Below, piece after piece: positions 1-12,296 of a DNA stretch of 64,000 bases. This stretch comes from Myxocyprinus asiaticus. Its lineage: Eukaryota; Chordata; Actinopteri; Cypriniformes; Catostomidae. Numbering within the stretch: the first letter of the stretch is position 1; each line of letters begins with the position of its first letter. Both the position numbers and the translations under genes were made by a program. The stretch covers positions 37,157,501 to 37,221,500 of the forward strand of contig NC_059365.1 in assembly GCF_019703515.2 (NCBI RefSeq), given 5' to 3'. The notes below the pieces were generated by a model. It did not search any database. It saw only the letters and a list, made by a program, of their open reading frames with translations, and was not told the DNA's origin.

Positions 1-236
1 GTGTAACTACAGATGTAATTCAATGCAGGTTCTTTAAATGTAAGTAAAATGCAACAACACATTTGTATATAATACATGCATTGTATCAAATGCTTAATTA
101 CATAGTAGTTAAAAACACCTAATATAATCTGGGTCCATTATAACTATAGTAACTATGATGAAAATATGTGAAAAATATGGTTAGCCCTTATTTTTTCAGG
201 AACAGTAAACAGAATATAGTGTGTAGATTAGATTCA

Positions 237-482
<246 letters not shown>

Positions 483-945
483 TTATATGTTGGATAAGAC
501 GTTGCAATCGTGAGCAACTTCTTATCCAATTTTCGTGAGAGTGCTAATTCTAAGTGCAATTTTCGTGCCAGCGCAAAGTGCCAGTAGGCGTGGGTGGGAG
601 TGTTTGCGCTAACTGTGGGTGTATTGTATGGCAATGAAGTGGCGCAAAGAGCAATTTGTTATTTTCCTGAGAAATAGGTCATTACCTCAAGACGTTTCAA
701 TACCATGTCTGTTTTCAGCACAAAGTCCAAATTCAGTTCTTGCATTTGCAGTTTGGAGATTTCACCAGCAGGTGGTAATAAAGTTCATGTCCAAACTCTG
801 AAAATATGGTGGGATATCAAATTATGTCCACGATGATCACTGTTGTATACATTTTATGAAACATTTATGAGATTTGTGTTCAACCTTGTTTAGGTCATTA
901 TTTATGTCGTGTTATTTTTCAATTATTATTATTAAGTTTATATTT

Positions 946-1077
946 GAGAGTCCCCCAACCACTGAGGGTTGCCAGGAAGGGCATCCGGCATAAAACCTGT
1001 GCCAAGTCAAATATGTGGATCACAGATGGTCCGCTGTGGCGACCCCTAATGCGAGCAGTCGAAGGAAGAAGAAGAAA
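946..1077 (+). mobile_element. 5'-truncated LINE 3' tail with target-site duplication
   Basis: A 132-base segment contains the motif aagggcatccggcataaaac, then ctgtggcgacccct, and ends in a gaagaagaag tail. I recognise this combination from the 3' ends of fish non-LTR retrotransposons, possibly RTE-like. It is flanked by an 18-base direct repeat (928-945 and 1078-1095, attattaagtttatattt against attattatgtttatattt, one mismatch). That is the expected signature of target-primed reverse transcription. Nothing coding remains. Confidence 0.65.
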
Positions 1078-2974
1078 ATTATTATGTTTATATTTACAAT
1101 TGTATTTATGATCTAATTTGTATTGGTATGTTTCCACCTGTTGTTATAGATTGATTTTTATGTCACTGCAAAAGGCTGGTGGAAGAAGTTGGAGAGAGTA
1201 AAATGTTTAGATTTCATATGATTAGGCATGGGCTGCCCATGTCGCCCATGCCTAAATCCGCCACTGCTTCTTTGAATATGTTTGCAGTTAAAAAGAACTG
1301 AATAATCTTTGACCAAAACATCAGGACATATATGATCGTTCATTTGAAGGGCTGTGCACAAAAGCATGTATTTGTTTACAATCAAGGAAATTAGATTTAT
1401 GCAGCAGCGTGGTGAACGACAGTCAGCTGGTCCCCAAACACAATACAATCGTTTCATGCACCACTGCACAAGTTACTGGCACACAGTTTCACATTAATTC
1501 AGATGCATAGATCCTGTTTTCACAGCTGGTGTAGAAATCCTATGTGCACTTTGTGTAACACAACATGGTTTCCTAAGTCTAGTTCTTCATATGCTGATTA
1601 TAACTTTCTAGTTCAGAACTACTCTTTAACAAGTGCCTAGGAAACAAGTTCAGAGTCACTGAAGGTTCAGACCTTTATCAGATTTCCCTAAGATTGTGAT
1701 CTTTAAATAAGCCCCGAATTGCTGCCTTAAATTACACCATCTGTTAAGCTTTAAAAAGTGTGCCAAGATACACTCATATTTCAGAAGAACAGCTTTGGAT
1801 GTCTCTGCCTTGTAACACACATACAATGGTGTCCGTGGAAATGACATGTCCCTTTGGACCCACAGGGGTGTAATTAAGATTGACATGCCCCTTTCTGGCA
1901 CACGCCCCCTTCAGAGATAATAGCCTCAGGGGGAAGTATCCATGTCCTACTACAGCTGGGCTATTAGGACGACCCTGGTATGACCCTGCATGTTGACTGA
2001 AGCCTATAGTGGACCGAAAATCACTATGGCAAGTGTGAACATTTCCTGTGAAATCCTGTGTAGTTTTGGTTCAGCAGCACTTGATAAATGGACCAGCTAC
2101 AGGTATATAATTAAATCAGTAATAATCATTCAGAACAAATAAACAGAAATTTGCCATTTAGAGACAAATCTGTCTGTCTCAAGTGAACGCTTGGTACTAC
2201 ATCAATTACTGGTTAAATGTATGATTTATATGTTTTGGTAATGGTAGTTATGGTTAGCTGTCTTTGTCAGGGCACATTATTGCATGGTTCTAAATGAGAT
2301 CCAAATGTCTTTTGACACTTTTTAGTTTGTATTAGAATATGCCAAGAAGATTAACAATAAAACAATTTAACAAGACTTGAAACCACGACCCCAGAAGTTA
2401 TGGCCTCTGTGTCTTTATAAACTACAATGAGATATATACTTCAGTTTTGTAAAGAACAAAAAATAAATAAATAAAAACGAGGTAGTGAGGAATAGACATA
2501 TAGTATGTTCATTAAGTTGTAATAAGGTCATGTCTATTTTAAACAATCCAAGTTTAAAAAGTTTTGAAAAGAATTACACACTACACCTGTATGGAGTAGA
2601 AAATATTCTGTTTGCACAATCCACCACAGATCAACATCACTGTAATCAGGGCAAAACTTTGCTATTATAACAACCAAAAATAAAAAAAAGAAGACGTGGA
2701 CTTCCCTAGGCTGAGAAACCTTATTGGATCAGACTCCTAGATGCACTGGCCACCTAGTATTGTAGAGTTCTAGGCATCCACCTGCTTATTAGTCTACAGT
2801 CTAGACTTCCTATTACTGAAAAATATTACATCAAGTATATATTATAGTTAAATTATATATTAAAAATGACTAGACAAATTATGTAGATTTACCCGACAGT
2901 GGTAAAAGCATGGAAAATATAAAAATAGAGGCAAACATGTGAAAGGGAATTTAAAATATATACAGTATGTATAT

Positions 2975-3774
2975 TACAGCTGCCAATCAATTAAATATTT
3001 TATTCCAATTAATTACATGATATGCCAATTAATTATTTGAATTAATCACAATTAATTGCATATATCAATATTTGTTGATGAATACCACAAAATAAAAATA
3101 ATTCAATATATAATTATTAAATAATTATAAATAATCATATTTAAATAATCATAAATATATATAATAAATATAATAATTCAGATAATTAAAACCCATTACA
3201 TTATTGTGGAAGACAAGTACAGCACTGATTAGACAATACAAAAGTGTATTTGGAAGGCAATATATTATTAATTTCCTTATCGTTGAACGTAAGTCTTTGC
3301 AACTGATCTGGCCAAGGAAGACTTGTTATAAAGGATGCATCAGTATACACATGCGTCCAACGGACGCTTTGAGCGTCTCACTTTGGTTGCATCGCATCAT
3401 AAACATAGTGTTTTTATGACCTTGTGTCAAGTTAAACATAGTATGAAACTTAGAAATCACATCTCAAGACCCCTGTATTTGGAGTTGCGCTCCGCCTAGC
3501 TGTGTTTGAAGGCAAGAACGTGTCCTCCGCATACAGTGCTCCATGCAAGTTGTGGTTTGTTGCTTGTACAGCTGCATGTTACCTGTACAGCTAGATTTGT
3601 GCTTACTGCCCCCTGCTGAATATATAAAAGTGGTACTTCAATCTTGAATTTCTCAGATGGCAGGACTAGTCCTTATTACAGTACAGGGGAATGATTAATT
3701 GCATTAATATTTTAACATGTAATTTTTTAATATAATTAAATGCATTATATTAACGCCTTAAATCAATAGCCCTA
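2975..3774. mobile_element. hAT-like non-autonomous transposon with perfect 8-bp TSD
   Basis: An 800-base AT-rich element begins tacagctgccaatcaatt and ends caatagcccta. The ends are imperfect inverted repeats of the TAGGGCTG...CAGCCCTA type. It is flanked by identical 8-bp duplications atgtatat (2967-2974 and 3775-3782). There is no transposase ORF. Part of its interior (3340-3780) resembles 48110-48440. Confidence 0.75.
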
Positions 3775-4844
3775 ATGTATATATGAATTGATATGTATAG
3801 GCATATATGTGAATCTGTACATATGTATGAATATTTGCTATGCACATGGGAATTGTACAATTTTTTTTTTATTTAATTGATTGATTGATTGATTGATTTT
3901 GATGATTTTTTAAAAACAAATCATATAGGTTTATCCACTGTAATGTACAGTATAAGCCATTATAATTTATGCTACGCCCCTGAATGTAGCCCTAGCACTT
4001 ATAAAATGAGAACAAGTATGACAGATAAAAATAGGTCATGACAGAAATTTTACAACTCAGTCCATCAGATTGACGGATAAAGATTTTTTTCTCGAGCAAC
4101 TCTGAACTTGGTGCCACGCACAAACATCCCTAATAATTTCATCTCAGCACAAAACACAACTAAAACGTGCACATCCACATCAAAAAGCTCAAGTGACCCT
4201 GAAAACAAACAAGATATAGGCTAATCGTCAAAGGCTGTGCATATTATCTCACTAACGCGCATGAACAGCATTACAAAACTAAATTAAAACGAAAGACTCT
4301 GAATATTTTGTTCTTGTAAACTACAAACCAGTGTATCAACAACCTCAATCTGGTGGGGTGCAGCCCCACCTGCCCCTAATGTAGAGATGCCACTGAAAAA
4401 ATGAATGTTGGTCGCTTAACATGATGGTCAAAAAATAAGTGGGCGGATCTTGTCCAGCATAAGCTGTAATGTGCACCAGACCTTATGCTGACTTTCAGAA
4501 GTTTGTTTACTAAGACTGTTTTGCTTTCAGACAACAAGATACAGATAGATTACCTGTAATTGTGTCACACACACAGCCTTTTCTGGGAACATTTTAAAAC
4601 TTAAAATAACTTTCATTAATAAAATTAACAAACATTATTACATTTTTTAATACATAACAAATACAAACAATTGATATAATATTTGCTAATAAATGTAAGT
4701 TAAGCAAATTCTTTATGAAGCTGACTGAATTTGAGATAAAGACCCAACTGATCAAATCCGTTTAACATACTGAACATCTTTGGAAAACCAAAAACACTTT
4801 GCTTTGACGTGATAACATAGGCTAACTGAGTGGATTACACATAC

Positions 4845-4979
4845 CACTGAGTTAGAACAGTTTAGTAGACAGAGTACAGATAAGATGAACCATCTCCTTC
4901 TGTAAACTTTATATTCAGAAGCAGTGTTCCCTCCGTTCAGGTGAGACCGGACATCTTAAGTCCTGCTCCCGTCATCCAT
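4845..4979 (-). pseudogene. slc49a3: slc49a3 first coding exon, with an in-frame stop at codon 8
   Basis: Read on the minus strand from the ATG at 4979, the first seven codons give MDDGSRT. A TAA follows at 4958-4956. The same frame is then open for 37 codons to a GTATGT donor after 4845. The open part contains VYRRRWFILSVLCLLNCSNS, the first membrane helix of SLC49-type transporters, and it splices in phase with [10 protein letters not shown] at 431. Because the exon body, donor and downstream exon are well preserved, the stop is unexpected. It could be a real nonsense change, an assembly error, or a sign that translation starts elsewhere. Two other ATGs (4975 and 4954) are out of frame and soon stop. 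The exon identity is fairly secure; calling it a pseudogene is provisional. Confidence 0.6.
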
Positions 4980-6519
4980 GATGCCAAAACCGAACCAGAA
5001 CCAGACGAGATCGCATTATAAATGAGTTGAAAAACTCAAACCGTCCTGAACTTTGTATCCATTGTGCGGGAAAAAAACAACCCTGCTAATAATCTACATA
5101 AAACAAATTATAATAACTTCACAAATGTCAATGTTCCCAGGCAGTTGAGTGATGTGAAAAGTCAAGAGATGACCATGTGTTTTGTTTTAGTTTCGGTATA
5201 CCGGTAAATGAGAGTTGTTCGGCTGTCAACTCTCTTGCATTCGATAATCACATAACCGCGACTTTAACCCCTGACTCCACAGTGTCATAGTGCCAGTCGC
5301 TTTTCTGATGCAACTCCAAACAGTTATCTTCAGTTTGAGGCTTGGTCAGCACCAGGTAAAGTATTTCCAATGAAATCCAATCCTTTTCTTCTTCTTTTAA
5401 GAAATATGTGGACACTAGGGCATTTAAAATCGTTTAACGCCTTTTTATCATGGTCACTTGCAAGAATTGCATTGTTACAGCTGTCATAGATTTTTTTGCA
5501 GTGCAAATTTTGACCAGAAGAATAAAAAATAACAGTTGATTTTATCTAAGGGCCGTTTTGGATCTGCAGCTCCGCCTGTTCTAAATCAGACAGAGAAAAA
5601 GTAGTGCGACCACACACTTGGTCAAAACTAATATATAAAATCAGAAATAATAATATCTACAGAAGGTAGAGGGGCTGGCACTCCAGAGAAACATTATTGT
5701 TTAACTTTTATTCATTGTCATTTTCACATTAACGTGGAAAAAACGATGTTACAAACATGGCAGTGACAGTAAAAGTAGCACTTACTGTGTGATAAGGGGA
5801 AAACCATTGAAAACACTGGAATCTGCAGATTTTGACCTCTGAGACATCGGTATGGTATCCATCAAGGCTGCACGATTGACTGAATTAAGAATGAAATCGT
5901 AATTTATCCTTGAACATTAGAGCTTCACAGCTAAATGCTGCCTGCATTTTGTAAACAAACAGCACTTCTCCTTCAGACTCAAGTGGCTATAGGCGGTACT
6001 TCAGCACAGCAACATAACATTAAACATCACATTACAATTTAAATCGCCTTGCAGGACAGTGAAAGACGCTTTTAATAGGTCCTGATTTCAGTCTCTCACC
6101 CTCCGTGCAAAACAAGTTGAATTCCATTATATTAGCTATGCTGATGAAAGTGGTTAGGAAATGTTTTATGTTAGGCTGCTGTGGTTACGAACAGCGCATT
6201 AATGTTGAATGGTGAATAAGGTTGTGTCTCGTTTCGAAGGCTGCATCCTCCAGAGGACGCATTTGTCAGCCGCATACGTCATCGAGGCTGTCTCGTTTCA
6301 GAAAAGCGAGTAGGACACTTCGAATGCAGCCTTCAAATGCGACTTTCATTCAAGGGAATTCGGAGGATGCATGAGGTGTATCCTTCGTGGGACTCACAAC
6401 CCACAATTCTTTGCTTCAACTGAAATGAACATCATTTGTCTAAATAAAATGAAATATGATGTTCAAATGCAAATAATGTTAATTCCCAAGTTGAAGTACC
6501 TCAGTAGATGGGTGTAGAG

Positions 6520-6600
<81 letters not shown>

Positions 6601-7029
6601 TTTTTATTTAAATCAAAAATATTAAGTATTTGATTTACATTTATATAGTACAATTTTATAATTATAATTTTATATCAAATTTTTATAAATGATTTTTGAA
6701 ATAAATATATTATTTTTTTAATACATTTAATATTTTTATGTAAATAAAATGTCTTTCTAAAAAATTTGATAAACTAAAATAAACTATTTTTGCATTTCTA
6801 TCGTAGCCCTATTTGTATTAATTTGTGCAAATTTATTCATCTAAATTAATACATGTAATTTATTTTAAAACTTGATCATTAAAAAGCATTTTATGTATTA
6901 TCACCTAAATTGATAAATATTATCTTATGTATTATCTTCATTTAAGTATGATCAATGTTCCTCTATGTTGTTCACTGTTGCTCACGTGATCGGTATAACT
7001 TTTGAATGAATGAAACACATTAAACTAAT
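4980..7029. other. slc49a3-pcgf3 intergenic region
   Basis: This is the presumed divergent spacer between the two head-to-head genes. No exon is visible. 6213-6420 holds a CpG-bearing repeat-like block (gtctcgtttcgaaggctgca and a related copy gtctcgtttcagaaaagcga). It is followed by a (TA)n microsatellite and 350 bases of very AT-rich sequence before the pcgf3 CpG-rich promoter. Confidence 0.5.
6524..6597. repeat. (TA)n microsatellite
   Basis: An uninterrupted run of about 37 TA units. Confidence 0.97.
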
Positions 7030-7250
7030 AATGCTATGGTTCTAATCTCCACTCCCATTCACCCCTCCTCCCATTCAACCTTTTTGCGCATGCGCAGTAG
7101 GGCGCCTCAATGCGCTGTTTCGGCCTGTTTCGGCACTGGCCGGACATTTTCGCCTCTTTGTTTTACTGACAGTGGATTTAACTCGGATTCAAACCAGTAT
7201 CCAGCGGACCTCTCCGGCCATAAACAGGTTTGTTCCTTTAAACTTCAACC
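7030..7250 (+). promoter_or_regulatory. pcgf3 CpG-rich promoter with palindromic NRF1 site
   Basis: CpG density rises sharply here compared with the surrounding AT-rich DNA and stays high to about 7440. The 12-mer TGCGCATGCGCA at 7085-7096 is a perfect palindromic binding site for NRF1, a transcription factor of CpG-island housekeeping promoters. There is no TATA box in the usual place. The site lies upstream of pcgf3 on the plus strand and about 2.1 kb from the slc49a3 start region on the minus strand, so it could serve one or both genes. Assignment to pcgf3 is inferred from gene order. Confidence 0.65.
7100..7226 (+). other. pcgf3: candidate untranslated first exon of pcgf3
   Basis: The CpG-rich segment just after the NRF1 site ends in taaacag followed by gtttgt, a usable splice donor at 7227. 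A non-coding first exon here would splice to the acceptor at 38608. The transcription start is a guess. A later donor, for example near 7456 (aagaag/gttaaa), is equally possible. Confidence 0.35.
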
Positions 7251-8262
7251 TATTCCCGCAGATCATTGAATGTGCACGTCTTCCGACCTTTCTTTCGCAC
7301 GTCGACCGGGGAGTTTTCATTTATTCTCGGTGTGTTTTTCCGCTTGATGGCAGCTCTGCATGGTTATACGTGCTGGTGTGTGTTTGCGTGTACAAGTGTG
7401 TGTGTGCGACGCCGGGCCCTGCGGACCCTAACCGGAGGTCATCTTTTCTAAGAAGGTTAAAAAGTGTAATTTCGTGTAGCTGGAGTTTCATCAGCAAGTA
7501 TGCACGCCTGTGTCTATTTACAGTTGTGGTGTAGGTCAGCTCAGCTCTCCTCTGCTTTCTCCTGCCTGGAATGTTCTTGAAATCTTCCTGCCCATCACAT
7601 TTGTCCCACTGGGTTTTCAAAGTTGGCTTGTGATGATTTGGGATGTTTTCATGCAAACTAAGATTAAATCAGGGCCAGAGAAAAGTTAAAGCCCAGAGGG
7701 TTTTTGGGTGCCTGCAAGCATGTGCAAACCTGCACACCAGACTTCTGGAGCAAGAGCTGCCAACAAGTCTTGCTTCCTTTGCATTGAGATAATAATTACA
7801 CTTTAATGCACTAGTCAGTGCATTATGTTTAATGGGGGAGTTATGGGTTTTTTGGAGGTGTTTTCAGGGGCACTAGTCTCATGACAAACAGAACATTGTG
7901 TTTACAGTATTGATTGGAGTGTAGACAATTCGATGTTGGCCCAAAGTTGGGGGACGTGTCCCTCTTGTCCCCGACTTCCCCATGGGATCTGTGCCATACT
8001 ACATGATGATCATATTGAGTTGTTAGGTCAGTACATTTGTTGGCGTCTACATTGATCTGGTCTTTGCTTAGATTTCTTCTGACTTACAGCGAGCATCGGC
8101 ATGTAGCAAAAATCTGTAGTCTTGATTTCTAACGAACAATGTTGGGCAATTAAACATCATTGGCTTATCCCAGTGAGCAATATGTTGATCTGGTACATTA
8201 TTGTTAATATAATGTTTAGATTTTTACTTGCCATGCCAACTCTTTCACTGGCACCACCACAG

Positions 8263-8295
<33 letters not shown>

Positions 8296-8560
8296 CATTT
8301 AATTTTTAGCAGCATATTTCATACATGGTAGAGAAAGCATATATTTCTATTTTTCATTTTATTTTAAAGTTTCCTTTGCAAAAAATGAATTTACATCAAA
8401 TAGGCAATTGTTTTTAATTGGGAATAATAATTGGAAATTACACAGCTGGAATGTAATGACAACTATAAATTCATACACTTTGCTGGAAAACATGGCATAC
8501 AGTGCCAACCATAACTGATTTGTAAAAATTTTGAACCACTTTTACATTTATGCTTCCAAG
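7227..8560. other. start of pcgf3 intron 1
   Basis: The first 220 bases are still CpG-rich and contain several short open frames that I take as CpG-island noise. The rest is ordinary intron with a (CA)n microsatellite at 8263-8290. I see no conserved coding motif. Confidence 0.5.
8263..8290. repeat. (CA)n microsatellite
   Basis: Fourteen uninterrupted CA units. Confidence 0.95.
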
Positions 8561-9024
8561 TAGTGATGCACCGTAATTAAATTTTTGGCCGAAACCAAAA
8601 CTTCTGGACACTCTGGACTGAAAAAATGCTTCTTTAAAAAAATAAATAAAAAAAATTGACTGATTAGAATAAGTAAGCTAAAAATATTTATCAGATTACA
8701 TTTCTGTTATGTAAGTAATTGCACTTGTTCTTCCATCTGTTGTCATTACTACCATAACGTCTAGGCTCACGACTTTTAAAATGTAACTTTTAAGAGACTT
8801 ATAAAAATGTTACCATCAATATATCGTCCATCATCAGCTGTCGTTTACATTAAATGTAATTTAACCAGGATTGTTTCGCATGAATGCTGTTTTTTTTCCT
8901 CCCATGTCTGTGTTTCTATTATTAGATTTAAAGTAACAGTTTCTGTTAAATTGTTCTGCTTTTTTTTTCTCTTTCAACCAAAAAACTGAAAGTTTTCGTT
9001 GACCAAAATTTCAGTGCATCCCTT
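8561..9024. mobile_element. hAT MITE with perfect 8-bp TSD
   Basis: A 464-base element begins tagtgatgcaccgtaatt and ends atttcagtgcatccctt, so the ends are inverted repeats. It is flanked on both sides by cttccaag (8553-8560 and 9025-9032). It has no coding capacity. This is a typical non-autonomous hAT. Confidence 0.85.
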
Positions 9025-9065
9025 CTTCCAAGTCTTTTACTAGATAAGTCATTTTTGGTAGTATA

Positions 9066-10290
9066 GGCCATGTCCACACTAATAGTTTCAGTTAATTTTG
9101 CAACGTATATGCAGGGCTCGAGTTGAGGGGGGGATGCAAGGGGATGCCATCCCCCTTGTTGCAAGAAATACCAAAAAAGCATCCCCCTTGTAAAACCACC
9201 ATCCCCACTTACCATCCCCTTTAGATAAATTGTGTCATGTATTACTTGGAACTAATCGTGCAAGTAAAATATTTCATTTTAATATGTTTGATAACTAACA
9301 GACTTTAAATAAGGGCGATTAGCCAGTCAGAATTAGATTTCGACATGTGTGAGTTTGCCAGATTTCTATAGGTGAAATCCCCAATCAGATGTGGACACTT
9401 GTACAGTTTGGATATATTCTGCCGGGGGTACGCTTTAGTCCCGCAATCTGGCAACCTTGAGCGTGCGAGCTCTCTCTCCACTGCAAAAAAAGATGCCAGT
9501 TTTCTGAAAACACTGTAAAGCAAGTATGTCGGAGTTTGCGATGGGTTGACTTGTTCTTCCTAGTGTTCACATGAAACTTATGCCACAAGTTTTCAAATGT
9601 TTCACGCACTTTCAAACATGGTCAAGTAGTAGATTGGAGTAGAAAAAATGCATGTCTGCAGTGGGCAAGCGATCTCGAAAAAAACCTTTTTCATGATCAT
9701 AATGTGGATTCTTTTCACAAAATGAATCATAAAATACAATAACAGAGGGTAACAGGTGCATATTATGGCCATGTGTCCTAAGAGTCAATGAAGTGATGCT
9801 CATTTTTGTCCTGATCCATTAAATTAAAAATACATTAAAAATGCAATTCACACAAACCATTTACTTGAATACATGATGAAAATGTTTCAAGTGCTGAGTT
9901 TAAAGTCATATTGATATTTTTCTGGGGCTTACAGTAAAAAATGTCATGTGGTGTCCAGAGACAGTAAGAAAAAAAAAAAGTGTCATTAAAATCTGAAATT
10001 CCTGAAAAAAGAAATGTAGGCATGACTAGTGAAGAATAATCTTTTATTGTTATTTCTTAATAAATAAACTTTTAAAATATGATTCATATTTTATCCCCCC
10101 CCAAAAATCATTGACTACACCATCCCCCTTAAATTTTTTTACAAATCGTCCACTGTGTATACGCCTCTCATCCACGCTGGAATGGCATTTTTCTCCATCG
10201 AAAATGGAGACTTTCGAAAACCCTCTCCATTACTGCATACTTTAGAAAACGATGACATTAGGAAACTGAAAACAGACGTTTCTACCTTAA
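9066..10290. mobile_element. 'gtccacactaat' DNA element interrupted by another insertion
   Basis: The left part begins ggccatgtccacactaatag. The right part resumes at about 10157 with atccacgctggaatggc and gaaaacgatgacatt, a sequence style shared with the element at 29703-30350. Between them, 9112-10156 is a separate insertion. The right end of this element was not found. The superfamily is uncertain. Confidence 0.5.
9112..10156. mobile_element. nested element with ggggatg-rich ends
   Basis: This insertion begins cagggctcgagttgaggg and ends caaatcgtccactgt. Its subterminal regions are rich in catccccctt and its complement. Its flanks cgtatatg (9104-9111) and tgtatacg (10156-10163) look like an 8-bp duplication with two mismatches; the exact right boundary is uncertain by a base. 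hAT origin is likely. There is no transposase ORF. Confidence 0.5.
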
Positions 10291-10565
10291 ACTGATTTGT
10301 GCGGATGTCAATGTTAGCCAGCTACAAAATGTAAACTCGGTGACATAATAAATTGAACAGAATTCACAACAACCGTACATCTTGGAAAAACATTGTTCAC
10401 AAGGTATAAACATAATCAATGGACGCAAGTTGTAGTAACAACACAGTACTGGCACAAATAGGCACAAATCTGTCTCACACTGGCCCTGTGCCATACTCAT
10501 TGTTGGGCTTGTGTGTGTTGGGCCAATAGTCTAATGACACCACCTTCATGTCATGCTGTTTACAT

Positions 10566-12288
10566 CAGTGTTTCCCAACATTTTTTCTGCCACGGCACAC
10601 TTTTTACGACTAAAAAATCCTACGGCACACCACTATCCCACATAGGCTAACCATCGTCAATATTTTTCCTTTTCAAGAACTTGTCCTTGTTTTCTGTGCG
10701 TCGTGTTTACTTGTAATGTTTGATATACGGCTGTGAAAAAAATAAATAAAATAAATAAATAAATAAGGTCACATATGTAGGCTATGCTGTGTGAGGTCAC
10801 AGGTGGTAAGAGCGCTAAATAGATAATAAAAATCAACAACAAATTTGCTTCTTTTCTAATTTGTAGATTTGTTCTTGCAATGCCACAACAAATTACAGGG
10901 ATGCAAACTCATGAGGGGCGAAAAAGGTAAGACAATCACTGGTCCACAAACTTTTTTTTAAAGAATAAGCAAAAAGAACCAATTCCAGCTGTTTTAGTGA
11001 TTCAAGTTTATTCAAGTTTACAGTTGTGCAGAATTAGCTGCAAAATAAAGAGTATTTTGGTGAGGCTTGCTTCTGTTTCACAAATTTGTTTAATTTTATT
11101 AACTGATTAGTTCAGTGACCCCTTCTGGAAATGTCACTAGGTGGCGACAAATGAGCGTCTTATGTGCTATGAGTGAGTCAGTGAATCATTTTGAGTCGTT
11201 CATGACCGAAATCTACCAAGAGACTTTATAGTGTTTAAGCATTAAAAGAACAAAGCAGATCTATAGTCTTCCTTCAGTCTGAGCATTATTTTTCATCCAA
11301 AAAGACAACAATAATAGTCTAATAATAGTGAGTTTCAATAACGTCCTTACCTTCTCCTTTATTAAACCTTGCATGGCTACAAATCTACTGACTTCAGTAT
11401 AAGAATTATAAACACAAAGCAGATCTACGGTATCATTTTCCTACAGTAGCCTATTTAAACTGCTGAGCATGACTTTTATCAGAAAAGACCACAATAATAG
11501 ACAAATAATAATAATTTTGAGTTTCAGTAATGTTCTGTCATTATTGTAAAGCGCATTTTACATGAGTTGAGTCGAGGCGTCAATGCTCCGTTCAACGCCA
11601 GCGTCAAGTGCCGCATTGCCCTACACATGACGAGTTGCAGAAAGCGTCACAGAGGGGCGATTTTACGAGTTTGCCACGTGAAAAAGCAGGAGGTGTGCAC
11701 AATAAACATTGAAAACATGTATTTGGAAGAGAGAAAAAAAGCTTGCAGTTGCTTTGATAGCAGAAAGTAATAAAAGGACTCGTTTATGCTTAGGTCTAAG
11801 CATTTTCTTGGTGAATTTAAATTAGTTCAATAACTGGGGTCTCTGATATTCGTAAACGATAAGGTAATATTTAATTAAAAGAAATTATGAGACATTCAAT
11901 GTCTCTTCACAGATTTGGACAGTTTTTAAATATTTCTTGTTGCTTAGTACTCTTAAAGACATTATTGGTGAAGCAAAAACGTGTGTGAAAAACACTTTGG
12001 TGTAAAGTGCCGTCACTTCGTAGACTTAAGTGTATTCTGCAGCGCTGATGCGAGTCATGTGAAAGCCCCTTAAAGTGTATAAATATCAGTCACTTTTGCA
12101 CATTAATCATTGCTCTTCACAATCACAAAAGTGACCGATTATGGTTTCAAAATGGCAAATTTCTCCAAAAGGTGAGGAGTTTGGATATCTGAAATTATTT
12201 TTTTCATGCATTATTTATTTTGTGGAATTTGATAATTTTCCACGGCACACCTGACAATCTTTCACGGCACACTAGTTGGGAAACACTG
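10566..12288. mobile_element. Charlie-type hAT, non-autonomous, 1.7 kb
   Basis: It begins cagtgtttcccaacattt and ends agttgggaaacactg. A second inverted block, ccacggcacac, lies near both ends. The flanking 8-mers are gtttacat (10558-10565) and gtttacag (12289-12296), a target duplication with one mismatch. No transposase motif is visible in 1.7 kb, so it was mobilised by an outside source. Confidence 0.85.
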
Positions 12289-12296
12289 GTTTACAG

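Noticed and set aside
7036..7656. Several overlapping open frames of 60-120 codons in the CpG-rich block
   Set aside because: Open frames on both strands in GC-rich promoter sequence, with no domain, no splice-bounded structure and no agreement in phase with pcgf3.
10740..10770. aaataaataaat runs considered as polyadenylation signals
   Set aside because: Simple AT-rich repeats inside a hAT element, with no gene ending there.
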